From contig DAOVQB010000005.1 in assembly GCA_030628905.1 (NCBI GenBank), positions 1 through 58,753 on the forward strand: a stretch of DNA of 58,753 nt, in the 5' to 3' direction. The notes beneath the pieces were generated by a model. That model saw only the letters and a program-made list of their open reading frames with translations, did not search any database and was not told the DNA's origin. This document shows, piece after piece, positions 1 to 8,629 of this stretch. The DNA comes from DAOVQB01 sp023128935. GTDB lineage: Bacteria; Eisenbacteria; RBG-16-71-46; CAIMUX01; WJJG01. The first letter of the stretch is position 1. Each line of letters begins with the position of its first letter. Position numbers and translations under genes: made by a program.

Positions 1-387
1 AATGGGAGGCCGCAGAGAATTTCAACTAACTTTGGGATTGACTCTCATATATGCACTCATTCCCAAACTGAGACACCATCCGTTGATGGAAGCAACGATC
101 CAGGAATATAGCCCAACTGTGCACAACAGGCCAATCCCCCCTGGAGTGTCTGTGCGGGGCGTTGCGTTCACCCGCCAGCGGCTTTGCCCTGGCGGCTGCT
201 GCCTCTGTGATTCTGATCCTAGCCGGCATGCGGGTAGATCGGGTGGATGACCGTATAGTCTGCCCCTGCACACAATTGTCCTGTTCCTCCTTTATCTGCG
301 GGCCATACCCAGAAGACAGCAGAAGCAGCCCCAAAACCAACTGGCCATTGCTAGGCCTGATGGTGGAGCTGGGGCTTGCATATCTGC
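1..387. other. stretch without a convincing gene
   Basis: I see no well-supported gene here. A frame read from a TTG at 162 encodes an 88-residue peptide with a hydrophobic segment near its start and a second one later, but it lacks a clear family signature and a strong ribosome-binding site. The stretch ends at a good sigma70-type promoter that serves the next gene. Confidence 0.5.
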
Positions 388-417
388 TTGACACAAAGGG
401 GTGCAGGCGATTAAAAT
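388..417 (+). promoter_or_regulatory. sigma70-like promoter for the gene at 582
   Basis: A perfect -35 box TTGACA (388-393) is followed after 18 bases by TAAAAT (412-417), 5 of 6 matches to the -10 consensus. Transcription would start near 424, leaving a leader of about 155 bases before the secreted-protein gene. Confidence 0.55.
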
Positions 418-581
418 GCCTCGTATAGCAGCGTTATGCGTCCGTGAGGTTGTGACAGGGAACTAGCTTGGGTTATAGGGCATCTTTGGGATTGGGGAGG
501 AAATCCCTACCGGGATTGATTTCTGTGCCGCCCAAGCCATGTGACCTGTCCCTCCCAAGCCATGTGAAATGAAAGGAGTCC

Positions 582-1373
582 ATGATGAGAACAACATTGC
601 TAATGCTGGTCTTGCTGGCTTTGATTGCAGGGCCCGTCTACGCATCTTCAGGCGAAGAACAGGGGACACCAATACCTGTGGATCCATATTCCTTTGTTGG
701 TGACAACCCCTCGAACGTGGCCATTTTCATGGACCAGCTCCCGTGGGGCTCCAATGCCGTGGCACAGGTTCTCCAGACGTACGGCGTCTCCTACACGGTT
801 TACAACTCCGGCGCCATGGCCACAGTGGATCTCTCCCCGTTTGACAAGGTGATCATCTCCTCCAATCAGCCCGATGCGTTCTATTGGACACTCGACGCCA
901 ACAGGACCCGCTTTGAGGACTACATGAACTCCGGCGGATGCATGCTGCTTAGCGTGGCAGCCTACTTCGGCCTGGCCAATGAGCAGATCACCTGGCCCGG
1001 CGGATTCGGGCACTACATCGGCCAGGGCGCGAATGTCGTCAGCATCATGGAGCCTGGCCACCCGGTGTTCAACGATCCTCTGGCCGTCTCCTCGGGCGAT
1101 CTCCAGAACTGGAATTACTCGAGCCATGGCAGCTTCACGAACGTGCCTGGCGGGGCTGTTGTGACGATCGAGAACGTCGATAGCCTCCCCGGTACTCCCG
1201 CCGCGTTCGACTTCTGCTGGGGAAGTGGCGGCGGCTATGCAACGGCACAACCGTACGATTGGGTGGGCGCCGGCAATCCCTATGTTGTCAATATCGTGCT
1301 CTACACCTGCGGCGCGAGTCCGAGCCCGGTGGAAAGCACGACTTGGGGAGCCATCAAGGCCCTGTATGAGTAA
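582..1373 (+). CDS. secreted protein with GATase-like fold and C-terminal WGAIKALY motif
   Basis: This 263-residue protein has an N-terminal signal peptide (MMRTTLLMLVLLALIAG, cleavage probably after VYA-S). Residues of roughly 45-110 read like the first half of a class-I glutamine-amidotransferase-like or ThuA-like fold: 'NVAIFMDQLPWGSNAVAQVL', then 'FDKVIISSNQ' and 'FEDYMNSGGCMLL'. I see no GATase catalytic triad, so enzymatic activity is doubtful. The last 16 residues, SPVESTTWGAIKALYE, closely match the end of the Cys-rich protein encoded at 2765, suggesting a shared export or anchoring tag. The start is supported by GAAAGGAG at 571-578. A second ATG follows directly at 585. Function otherwise unknown; it stands alone between its own promoter and a terminator hairpin. 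Confidence 0.85.
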   Translation: MMRTTLLMLVLLALIAGPVYASSGEEQGTPIPVDPYSFVGDNPSNVAIFMDQLPWGSNAVAQVLQTYGVSYTVYNSGAMATVDLSPFDKVIISSNQPDAFYWTLDANRTRFEDYMNSGGCMLLSVAAYFGLANEQITWPGGFGHYIGQGANVVSIMEPGHPVFNDPLAVSSGDLQNWNYSSHGSFTNVPGGAVVTIENVDSLPGTPAAFDFCWGSGGGYATAQPYDWVGAGNPYVVNIVLYTCGASPSPVESTTWGAIKALYE

Positions 1374-1419
1374 GGTGAGGGTCCCGGTCTGATCTGGGAA
1401 GAGTTTGCTGAACTGAAAG

Positions 1420-1457
1420 CGGCGGCCTCGCGCGGAGTGCGAGGCCGCCGATCATTT
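1420..1457 (+). terminator. hairpin terminator after the first secreted protein
   Basis: A GC-rich stem pairs 1420-1431 with 1439-1450 (core GGCGGCCTCG with CGAGGCCGCC, loop of about 7 bases). It is followed by ATCATTT, a weak T stretch. It lies about 50 bases past the stop codon. Confidence 0.6.
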
Positions 1458-1526
1458 AGCTATCACTCTCGTCAAGGAGGCCAGATATTGCAGACAGGGT
1501 ACGCTGCGTGCAGCGAGCCTTTTCCG

Positions 1527-1555
1527 TTCCCAGTGCCGGAGTGCTCTGCTATGCT
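1527..1555 (+). promoter_or_regulatory. possible extended -10 promoter for the PPIase gene
   Basis: TTCCCA (1527-1532), a 17-base spacer, and TATGCT (1550-1555) preceded by TGC give an extended -10 arrangement. It lies about 65 bases before the start codon at 1621. The -35 match is only moderate. Confidence 0.35.
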
Positions 1556-1620
1556 CCCGTGGGTTTGAACTGGCAGCAATGCTCCCGAACATCACCCTCA
1601 GAAGAGGAGGAATAGACACG

Positions 1621-2319
1621 ATGAGACGGTTTGTCACATGCATCCTGGGCATGATGATCCTCACCTTTTCCATGCCCCTGATCGATAGATCCGCCGCCGA
1701 GGAAACCAAGGAGGAAGCCCCTTTGCTCAACCCCCAGAGTGAGGCCATGAAGCAACAGGCTCCGAAGGTTTTTCGGGCGAAGTTTGAAACGTCGCAGGGC
1801 GATTTCATCTTCGAAGTTCACCGCGATTGGTCGCCCAACGGCGCCGACCGTTTCTACAACCTCGTCAGGAACGGCTTCTACAACGAGTGCCGATTCTTCC
1901 GGATCATCGATAATTTCATGGCCCAGATAGGCATCAGCGGCGATCCAAAACTCGCCGCTCTCTGGCGGACCGCACAGATCCCTGACGATCCTGTCAAGGA
2001 GAGCAACAAGCGTGGCTACGTTTCCTTCGCAACTTCCGGTCCGAATACGCGGACGACGCAGTTCTTTATCAACTTTAAGGATAACTCCCGCCTCGACGGC
2101 ATGGGTTTCTCCCCCTTCGGCAAGGTGATCGAGGGGATGGATGTGGTTGACGATCTCTATGTGGGCTATGGGGAGGGCGCTCCGCGCGGGCGAGGTCCCG
2201 AACAGGGCCGCATCCAAAAAGAGGGCAACACCTACCTCAAGAAGGAGTTTCCCAAGCTCGACTATGTGGAAAAGGCGATTATTGTCGAGGGAAAGCCAGC
2301 CACGCCTCCAAAGAAGTAA
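1621..2319 (+). CDS. exported cyclophilin-type peptidyl-prolyl cis-trans isomerase
   Basis: This enzyme catalyses prolyl cis-trans isomerisation to help proteins fold, probably in the periplasm. The 232-residue product starts with a signal peptide (MRRFVTCILGMMILTFSM...). The cyclophilin domain fills most of the rest: 'FETSQGDFIFEVHRDWSPNG', 'FYNECRFFRIIDNFMAQIG', 'NTRTTQFFINFKDNSRLDG' and 'FSPFGKVIEGMDVVD' are the family core, including the R-F-F and Q-F-F-I segments that line the active site. An insertion around 'PKLAALWRTAQIPDDPV' is usual for the longer bacterial form. I chose ATG 1621 because GAAGAGGAGG (1601-1610) sits 10 bases upstream and a signal peptide follows directly; the frame is open further up to 1579 without support. 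It appears monocistronic. Confidence 0.92.
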   Translation: MRRFVTCILGMMILTFSMPLIDRSAAEETKEEAPLLNPQSEAMKQQAPKVFRAKFETSQGDFIFEVHRDWSPNGADRFYNLVRNGFYNECRFFRIIDNFMAQIGISGDPKLAALWRTAQIPDDPVKESNKRGYVSFATSGPNTRTTQFFINFKDNSRLDGMGFSPFGKVIEGMDVVDDLYVGYGEGAPRGRGPEQGRIQKEGNTYLKKEFPKLDYVEKAIIVEGKPATPPKK

Positions 2320-2513
2320 ACTGTCTGCTCCAGAACAAGAGGCGTACTCACGTCACGCCAGGAGATATCAGTCTAACTTCCTGCCAAATCAGTAATTCCG
2401 AGCAGATCCAGTGGCTTGGCATCCCAAGTCCGAGCGGGCGCGGCGTTGCAACAAATATGCGATTACGCCGATCTGAGCAATTAGCTTAGCTATATGTGAA
2501 TGAAAGTTTTTGC

Positions 2514-2541
2514 TTGAATGCGGCCGCCCGCATGCTATACT
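2514..2541 (+). promoter_or_regulatory. extended -10 promoter with long leader
   Basis: TTGAAT (2514-2519), a 16-base spacer and TATACT (2536-2541) preceded by TGC form a strong extended -10 promoter. Transcription would start near 2548, leaving a leader of about 215 bases rich in G runs before the start codon at 2765. I recognised no known riboswitch in it. The remaining sequence from 2320 to 2513 shows nothing I can name. Confidence 0.55.
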
Positions 2542-2764
2542 TCTCCTGAGCCCCATAGCGGTGCCATGAGGGTTCACAAGGGAGTTCGCCTCTTGGGTGC
2601 AGCCCATGAGGCGGGAGGCCCTAATGAAAAGGCACCAGGTCCGGTATCCTCAGCTCTTGGGTGGGGTTGTTGGGAGAGGGGAAGGCTTCCGAAAGGGAGT
2701 GGGTAGCTTCCCGGAGTTCTTTTGCATCAGTGGTAAAGACATGCAATTCAAGGAGGTCAACCCA

Positions 2765-3820
2765 ATGAAGAGAGTGCTTCTTACTCTGGCGCTACTCGCC
2801 TTTATTGTCGGAGGGGCCAGCGCCACCCCGGATGATCTGTGCGGCTGCGCGCTGATCACGCACCAGGTGCCACAGCTGCAGTACACGGTCGGGGACGGGA
2901 TCAACCTGTGCCCAGAATACGCGGCCTATGCGATTTCGTCTGCTGAAGAGCAGATCAATCGCATCGACACCGGCAGTGTGGCCTGCATCAACTGGTTCAT
3001 CCTTGCCGCGTTCATGGAGGATGACAAGGAGTGGTGCGGGTGCCAGTTCGGCTTCGACACTTTCCAGGATGGCCTGGTGACTTTCGACTTTAGCGATGCT
3101 TGCTATCCTCCCACGGGTGGTCTTGAGATCCCATCCGCTGGATGGCCTGGCCCGCTGGAAGGAACCGCACTGGTTGTCACAGGTGATCCCTGGACGGGCA
3201 ACTATGTTCCCATCTACAGCTTCGGCGGCTATGCCTACGGCAGCTCCTATGGCTTCAGTCCTGAGATCGTTCAGGTAATCCCGGATCCCTCGGTTGCCAA
3301 CCCCTTCGGTGGCTTGGGCAACTGCCTTGCGGTACCGATCAAGTACGATGCCCACCTCGGTGGCTTGGGAGTCAACATGGACGGTACCTACGTCGAGCCT
3401 ACGCCCTGCGACATCTATGCCGCGTGTTGTTACGGTCCTCTTGGCGAGGACTGCGACGTCACAACGCTGGATGAGTGCGATGCACTGGGCGGTGTTTGGC
3501 ACGAGGAGTGGCCGGACTGCGGGCCCCCGAACCCGTGTCTCGTCTACGGTGCATGCTGCGTCGGCGGCAATTGCGCGATCACCACGCAGTCGGTCTGCGA
3601 GCAGGGTGGCGGCGAGTGGCTCGGTGAGGGCACAGTCTGTGACCCCAACCCTTGCCCCGCAGTTTGCTGCGTTGGCCAGGAATGCTACATCACGCTCGAG
3701 GACGAATGCGCTGGGATGGGTGGCGACTGGTATCCCGATTGGATTACCTGCACGCCGAACCCATGCCCGAGTCCAGTCGGTTCCACGAGCTGGGGTACAA
3801 TCAAGGCCCTCTACCGCTAG
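2765..3820 (+). CDS. secreted Cys-rich tandem-repeat protein with C-terminal WGTIKALY motif
   Basis: The 351-residue product has a signal peptide (MKRVLLTLALLAFIVGGASA). Residues 21-210 form an unrecognised Cys-containing domain. Residues of roughly 218-258, 261-297 and 299-334 are three tandem copies of a Cys-rich repeat of the pattern CC-x-G-x-x-C-x(7)-C-x(3)-GG-x-W-x(6)-C-x(3)-NPC, each with five or six cysteines that probably form disulfides outside the cytoplasm. The protein ends PSPVGSTSWGTIKALYR, nearly the same tail as the protein encoded at 582. The start is set by AAGGAGG (2750-2756) 8 bases before ATG 2765; the frame is open upstream to 2597 but that part lies in the leader. Function is unknown; similar repeats occur in large secreted proteins of FCB and Planctomycetes-type genomes. 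Confidence 0.85.
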   Translation: MKRVLLTLALLAFIVGGASATPDDLCGCALITHQVPQLQYTVGDGINLCPEYAAYAISSAEEQINRIDTGSVACINWFILAAFMEDDKEWCGCQFGFDTFQDGLVTFDFSDACYPPTGGLEIPSAGWPGPLEGTALVVTGDPWTGNYVPIYSFGGYAYGSSYGFSPEIVQVIPDPSVANPFGGLGNCLAVPIKYDAHLGGLGVNMDGTYVEPTPCDIYAACCYGPLGEDCDVTTLDECDALGGVWHEEWPDCGPPNPCLVYGACCVGGNCAITTQSVCEQGGGEWLGEGTVCDPNPCPAVCCVGQECYITLEDECAGMGGDWYPDWITCTPNPCPSPVGSTSWGTIKALYR

Positions 3821-3882
3821 GGTAGACGCCTGTTTCTCGGAAGGGTCCTGACAAGAGGACACTTCCACTGCCTGACTGCCAG

Positions 3883-3917
3883 AGAGGCCTCTTCCGCAAG
3901 GAAGGGGCCTCTTTTTC
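3883..3917 (+). terminator. strong intrinsic terminator
   Basis: A 13-bp stem (3883-3895 with 3900-3912, one G-U pair) is capped by a GCAA tetraloop and followed by TTTTT (3912-3916). This is a textbook rho-independent terminator about 60 bases after the stop codon. Confidence 0.9.
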
Positions 3918-4107
3918 GCTGCTCGCGCTGCATCTTTTGGCTCCGGATCTTCTTTCGCCCCTGTCACAGCATGCATCCATGGTATCTTTCTCTCCCTCCC
4001 ACAGACGCGCGGGGCGGTTCAGCTGCCTGGGATGCGAGCGAATTCGCGCCGTGTTGACCTGGTTGCCTGGGAGGACCGAAACGAGCCAAGCACATGGGGG
4101 AACGGCC

Positions 4108-5763
4108 ATGACACGGAATGCGAAGGGCACTTTGCAGGCAGACGGATCGTCCGTCGATACTTGGGATCGTTTCTGCCGCTACCTTATCGAGGAGCCCGTG
4201 CTGGGCTTTCGCCTCGATGTGAGCAGGATGCCATTTGAGGAGCGCGATCTGGATTCGCTGGCCGGATCAATGCAACAAGCGCTGAATGATATGCAGGCGC
4301 TCGAGGCCGGGGCCATCGCGAATTCAGATGAGGGTCGGCAGGTCGGGCATTACTGGCTCCGCGCACCCGAACGCGCACCCGAACGCGCCTTGACCGATGC
4401 TATCCGTGAAACCTGGGAACAGATCGCCACGTTTGCCTCGAAAGTGCACTCGGGTGAGATCCATCCCCCCGCTGACGCACCGGCAGATGCGGGTGCTCCC
4501 GCCCGTACCTCGCAGCGGTTTCGCAGCCTCTTGCTGATCGGCATCGGTGGCTCAGCCCTTGGTTCTCAGCTACTGAATGATGCTCTCGCAGCGCCTCAGT
4601 GTCCTCTACAGGCGCATTTTTTCGACAACACCGATCCCGAAGGTATCGATCGTGTCCTTACGCAAATCGGTGATGGCCTGCGGGAGACTCTCCTCCTGAT
4701 CGTCTCGAAGTCGGGTGGAACAAAGGAAACGTGCAATGGCATGATCGAGGTGCGCCACGCCATGGCACAAAAGGGGCTCGCCTTCGGTCCTCGTGCGGTG
4801 GCCATCACAGGCCAGGGCAGCCAGCTCGACCAGTATGCCCGGGAAGCCGGGTTCTTGGATGTCTTCCCCATGTGGGACTGGGTAGGTGGACGCACCTCTG
4901 TGCTCTCGGCTGTAGGACTGTTGCCCGCGGCCTTGCAGGGCCTCGATACCAGCGCCTTGTTGGAGGGCGCCCGGCGGATGGATGAACTGACCCGCCGCAC
5001 GGAAATGCGGGACAATCCCGCGGCCATGCTGGCCCTCATGTGGACCCTGGCCGGCAACGGCCGCGGCGATCGGGATATGGTCATCCTGCCCTACAAAGAC
5101 CGCCTGCTGCTCCTGAGCCGCTATCTGCAGCAGCTTATCATGGAGTCCGTGGGCAAGGAGCTGGATCTAGACGGGAAGACCGTCCACCAGGGGCTCTGCG
5201 TCTACGGCAATAAGGGCTCGACCGACCAGCACGCCTACATCCAGCAGCTGCGGGAGGGCCCTGACGACTTCTTCCTGACCTTCATTGAGGTCCTGCGTGA
5301 CCGTGCAGGGGAATCTATTGATGTGGAACCCGGCGTCACTTCGGGCGACTACCTCCTTGGCTTCCTCCTGGGGACCCAGAAGGCCCTCGTGGAGAAGGGA
5401 AGGGGATCGATCACGATCACAATCCCAGAGGTCTCCGAGATGAGCCTGGGGGCGCTCATCGCCCTTTTCGAACGTGCGGTCGGTCTCTACGCCTCCATGA
5501 TCCACATCAACCCCTATCACCAACCTGGAGTGGAAGCCGGGAAGCGGGCGGCGGGCCAGGTCCTAGAGATCCAGGCCCGGGTCCTGACGCTACTGGACAA
5601 GCTGGATGTAGAAGCTCTCACCACCGAGGAGGTTGCCTCCCGCTTGGGCGCGCAGGATGAGACTGGAACCATCTTCCACATCCTCGAGCATCTGGCCGCG
5701 AATGATCGCATCCGGGTGATACGCTCGGGCCCATCCCCCGCATCCCGTTATGCGGCCCGCTGA
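4108..5763 (+). CDS. pgi: glucose-6-phosphate isomerase
   Basis: This cytosolic enzyme interconverts glucose 6-phosphate and fructose 6-phosphate in glycolysis and gluconeogenesis. The 551-residue protein has the first SIS domain with the phosphate-binding 'LLLIGIGGSALGSQLL' (about 141-156) and 'IVSKSGGTKET' (about 198-208). Then follow 'WDWVGGRTSVLSAVG' (about 256-270) and the family signature stretch 'GNKGSTDQHAYIQQLREG', which carries the active-site His and Gln region. The C-terminal 60 residues, after the catalytic core, look like a small helical extension ('LTTEEVASRLGAQDE') typical of the longer bacterial branch. ATG 4108 is preceded by GGGGGA (4096-4101); an upstream open frame to 3937 overlaps the terminator region and is unlikely. 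Residues 87-94 carry a tiny APER duplication. Stands alone. Confidence 0.93.
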   Translation: MTRNAKGTLQADGSSVDTWDRFCRYLIEEPVLGFRLDVSRMPFEERDLDSLAGSMQQALNDMQALEAGAIANSDEGRQVGHYWLRAPERAPERALTDAIRETWEQIATFASKVHSGEIHPPADAPADAGAPARTSQRFRSLLLIGIGGSALGSQLLNDALAAPQCPLQAHFFDNTDPEGIDRVLTQIGDGLRETLLLIVSKSGGTKETCNGMIEVRHAMAQKGLAFGPRAVAITGQGSQLDQYAREAGFLDVFPMWDWVGGRTSVLSAVGLLPAALQGLDTSALLEGARRMDELTRRTEMRDNPAAMLALMWTLAGNGRGDRDMVILPYKDRLLLLSRYLQQLIMESVGKELDLDGKTVHQGLCVYGNKGSTDQHAYIQQLREGPDDFFLTFIEVLRDRAGESIDVEPGVTSGDYLLGFLLGTQKALVEKGRGSITITIPEVSEMSLGALIALFERAVGLYASMIHINPYHQPGVEAGKRAAGQVLEIQARVLTLLDKLDVEALTTEEVASRLGAQDETGTIFHILEHLAANDRIRVIRSGPSPASRYAAR

Positions 5764-5878
5764 GGCCTTGCAGCACCGCTCCACTGCGGATCTTGAGCTT
5801 GTCTCGACCCCTCTACTGAGCAGGATGTGGTAGAATTGAGTGGATATACTAACTTGCCCTAGCATCGGGAGGACAACC

Positions 5879-8506
5879 ATGCACGCGGCCAGAATCACCC
5901 TCGGTCTTGCTGTTCTGATCACCCTTCTGACACTAGCGCTGGCTCCGGGAGTGGGCTTTGCACAGACCTACAAGGATGCCGCAAGCGCCCCGGGTGGGAC
6001 CATCTCCCTGCCCCACGAGCTGACGCCTGAGGAGATGCTCATTCTCGACGAGATCGGAAGCGGGCACCGGCCAACGCCTCCCCCATCCGCTCAGCCGGTT
6101 CGCAACGCGGCCGAGTTCGATCGCATGGAGGGGGTTTTGATCAGCTACCCACTCGGCATCAGTACCGCGATCGTGAGGGAACTCGCTGAGGATGTCATCG
6201 TCTACTGCATCGTGCTCGCAAGCCAGCAGGCCAGTGCCTACAGCACGTTCCAGAGCGCCGGTGTGAATATGGACAACGTGGTCTTCTTCAACGCCCGCAC
6301 GGACTCTCACTGGACACGCGACTATGGTCCTTGGTTTATCTACGATGCCAACCTTGATTGCGGAATTATTGACGTCATCTACAACCGGCCGCGGCCCCAC
6401 GACGATCAGATCCCGACGCTGTTCGCGGGCTTCCTCGGAATCGAGGCCTACGGTCCGGACCTCATCCACACGGGCGGCAACTGGATGGTGGACGGCCATG
6501 GCATCGCCGCCTCAAGCGAATTGGTGTGGGAGGAAAACCCAAGCAAGACGCCCGAAGAAATCAATGAGATCGTCCAGGATTACTTGGGGATTCATGCCTA
6601 TCACGTCGTTCCCGATCCCAACGGCACCTACATTGACCATATCGACTGCTGGGGGAAGTTTCTGGCGGTCGACAAGATCCTGATCCGTGAGGTCGCGCAA
6701 AGCCATTCGCAGTACGATGAGATCGAGGCCGTTGCCGACTACTTCGCCAATCAGGTCAGCTCCTACGGATGGCCGTATCAAGTCATCCGCGTCTACACAC
6801 CCGGTAATGAGCCCTACACAAACTCCTTGATCATCAACGAGAAGGTGCTCGTTCCCATTACCGGCAGCAGCTGGGATGATGACGCGCTCGCAACCTATGA
6901 GGCAGCCATGCCGGGATACGAAGTGCTGGGCTTTACCGGGTCATGGCAATCCACCGACGCCCTGCACTGCCGGACGCACGGTGTCGCCGATCTCGAGCTG
7001 CTCTATGTTTACTCGATCCCCGTCAGAAGCGCGGATAGCGATGAGGAGCCCTACTGGATCGCCGCCGAGATTGTTGATCACAGCGAGACGGGGCTGATTG
7101 CTGATCAGCTGCGCGTCTACTGGCGCACCGGGCAATCCGGTCCATTCAACTACGAGGTAATGACTGCGATTGCCGGCACGGATTCCTTCTACGCTGAGAT
7201 CCCCGCGCAACCGTTCGGAACAACAGTTGAGTACTACGCGCACGCAGCCGACAACTCCGGACGCATCGAGGATTATCCCCTGGTCGGATCAGCCGGTCCA
7301 TTCAGTTTTCTGATCGAAGTCGACGAAGTCCCACCGGTCATAGCGGGCACAACGGATTTGCGCAGCACGGAGAATACGGTGGGTCCCTACGACGTCGAGA
7401 CTACCGTCACTGACAACATGGGGGTATCTGAGGTGACTCTGTTTTACCGGGTCAACGGCGGGGAGTTCCAGGCGCTCCCGATGTCGCCCACTGGCGGGTA
7501 CGTCTATCACGCCGGCATCCCGGGCCAGCCCCAGGTCAGTCACGTCGAGTACTACATCCAGGCTGTGGATAATTCAGACAATATGTCATACGACCCGCCG
7601 ACGGCTCCGGTGGATCTCTACGACTTCTATGTGGCCCCAGAGGAGAACATCCTCTTCGCCGATATGGAGGGCGGATCTGACTGGACCCACGCAGTGGTGA
7701 CCGGCGGCTTCAATGATGAATGGCACTTGAGCACGCAGCGCAATCACACTGCGGGAGGTACCACAAGTTGGAAGTGCGGTAGTACCGGGGCCGGGGACTA
7801 TGGTGACAGACTCGATGCGGGGCTGGTGACCGAATCCTTTGAACTGACGATCGATTCGCGCTTGGCCTACTGGCAGTGGATCGATGCCGAGTTCAGCAGC
7901 TACTACACGGGCTATGCCTATGATGGCGGACTCCTGGAGATCAATACTGGAAGCGGCTGGGAGATGATCGAACCAGAGGGTGGCTATCCATATCTGATCC
8001 GCAATGTCTCTGGCACTGGACCGTTCGCCTCCGAAACCGGCGTTTTCTCGGGCAGCGAGGACTGGCACGAGGTCTCCTTCGACCTCTCTGCATACGAAGG
8101 CATGGCCCAATTGCGCTTCCGCTTCGGTTCCGACAGCAGTACAGGCGGCGAGGGCTGGTATGTCGACGATGTCTCTGTTGACGGCTTCGAGATCAATTGG
8201 CAGGGCATAGAAGAGTTCGGTCCGGGCAGCCGCCCTGTTCTGGCTAGCAGCGTTGCCAACCCGGCGCATTCATCGGCGCTGATCCGCTTCACGCTTGGGC
8301 GCAACGCACAGACCTCACTGCGGATTTTCGATGCCCAGGGACGGCTGGTGAACACACTGCTCGATGATCGCATGGTCCCAGGCAGCTATACGGTGGATTG
8401 GGCGCGCACGACCCAGGGCGGCCGCCGGGCTGCTCCAGGCGTCTATTTCTGCAGGCTGGAAGCAGGGGGGCAAACAAGAACAGAGAGGATCGTCATTGTG
8501 CGCTAA
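5879..8506 (+). CDS. secreted peptidyl-arginine/agmatine deiminase-like protein with C-terminal sorting domain
   Basis: Predicted to hydrolyse a guanidino group (agmatine or peptidyl-arginine) outside the cytoplasm. The 875-residue protein has a signal peptide (1-28). The deiminase domain (about 72-380) shows the expected catalytic set of the bacterial PAD family: 'DSHWTRDYGPWF' (Asp148), 'HTGGNWMVDG' (about 197-206), 'YIDHIDCWGKF' (His254, Asp256) and 'STDALHCRTHGVAD' (Cys364). Two Ig-like or fibronectin-like modules follow (about 390-590), then a jelly-roll, MAM-like module (about 600-780, ending 'GGEGWYVDDVSVDG'), and finally a FlgD-like Ig domain that ends 'TERIVIVR', the usual C-terminal sorting module. 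CGGGAGGA (5866-5873) precedes ATG 5879. The multi-domain architecture recalls the secreted deiminase of Porphyromonas; the substrate cannot be told from the sequence. Confidence 0.88.
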   Translation: MHAARITLGLAVLITLLTLALAPGVGFAQTYKDAASAPGGTISLPHELTPEEMLILDEIGSGHRPTPPPSAQPVRNAAEFDRMEGVLISYPLGISTAIVRELAEDVIVYCIVLASQQASAYSTFQSAGVNMDNVVFFNARTDSHWTRDYGPWFIYDANLDCGIIDVIYNRPRPHDDQIPTLFAGFLGIEAYGPDLIHTGGNWMVDGHGIAASSELVWEENPSKTPEEINEIVQDYLGIHAYHVVPDPNGTYIDHIDCWGKFLAVDKILIREVAQSHSQYDEIEAVADYFANQVSSYGWPYQVIRVYTPGNEPYTNSLIINEKVLVPITGSSWDDDALATYEAAMPGYEVLGFTGSWQSTDALHCRTHGVADLELLYVYSIPVRSADSDEEPYWIAAEIVDHSETGLIADQLRVYWRTGQSGPFNYEVMTAIAGTDSFYAEIPAQPFGTTVEYYAHAADNSGRIEDYPLVGSAGPFSFLIEVDEVPPVIAGTTDLRSTENTVGPYDVETTVTDNMGVSEVTLFYRVNGGEFQALPMSPTGGYVYHAGIPGQPQVSHVEYYIQAVDNSDNMSYDPPTAPVDLYDFYVAPEENILFADMEGGSDWTHAVVTGGFNDEWHLSTQRNHTAGGTTSWKCGSTGAGDYGDRLDAGLVTESFELTIDSRLAYWQWIDAEFSSYYTGYAYDGGLLEINTGSGWEMIEPEGGYPYLIRNVSGTGPFASETGVFSGSEDWHEVSFDLSAYEGMAQLRFRFGSDSSTGGEGWYVDDVSVDGFEINWQGIEEFGPGSRPVLASSVANPAHSSALIRFTLGRNAQTSLRIFDAQGRLVNTLLDDRMVPGSYTVDWARTTQGGRRAAPGVYFCRLEAGGQTRTERIVIVR

Positions 8507-8535
8507 GGGCGCATCTGACGCCTTGCCCGACGGGC

Positions 8536-8564
8536 GGCGGATTGTGGCCGAACCACGATCCGCC
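8536..8564. terminator. hairpin between convergent genes
   Basis: A 12-bp stem (8536-8547 with 8553-8564, one wobble pair) with a 5-base loop lies between two convergent genes. No T run follows on either strand, so it may terminate weakly or merely protect transcript ends. Confidence 0.4.
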
Positions 8565-8629
8565 CCAGGCACAATGCACGCCCATGCCTACGTATATACC
8601 TGCGCCCATATCAGAATGCTCGCCCATAC

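Noticed and set aside
162..428. Small membrane protein of 88 residues
   Set aside because: Weak TTG start, no family signature, and its end contains the promoter of the next gene.
2548..2764. Riboswitch in the long leader of the Cys-rich protein gene
   Set aside because: No conserved core of a known riboswitch class could be matched by eye; only a long G-rich leader is certain.
2792..3976. 394-codon open frame on the minus strand
   Set aside because: It is antisense to the Cys-rich secreted protein, lacks a ribosome-binding site and any family pattern; the plus-strand gene has signal peptide, repeats and a start site.
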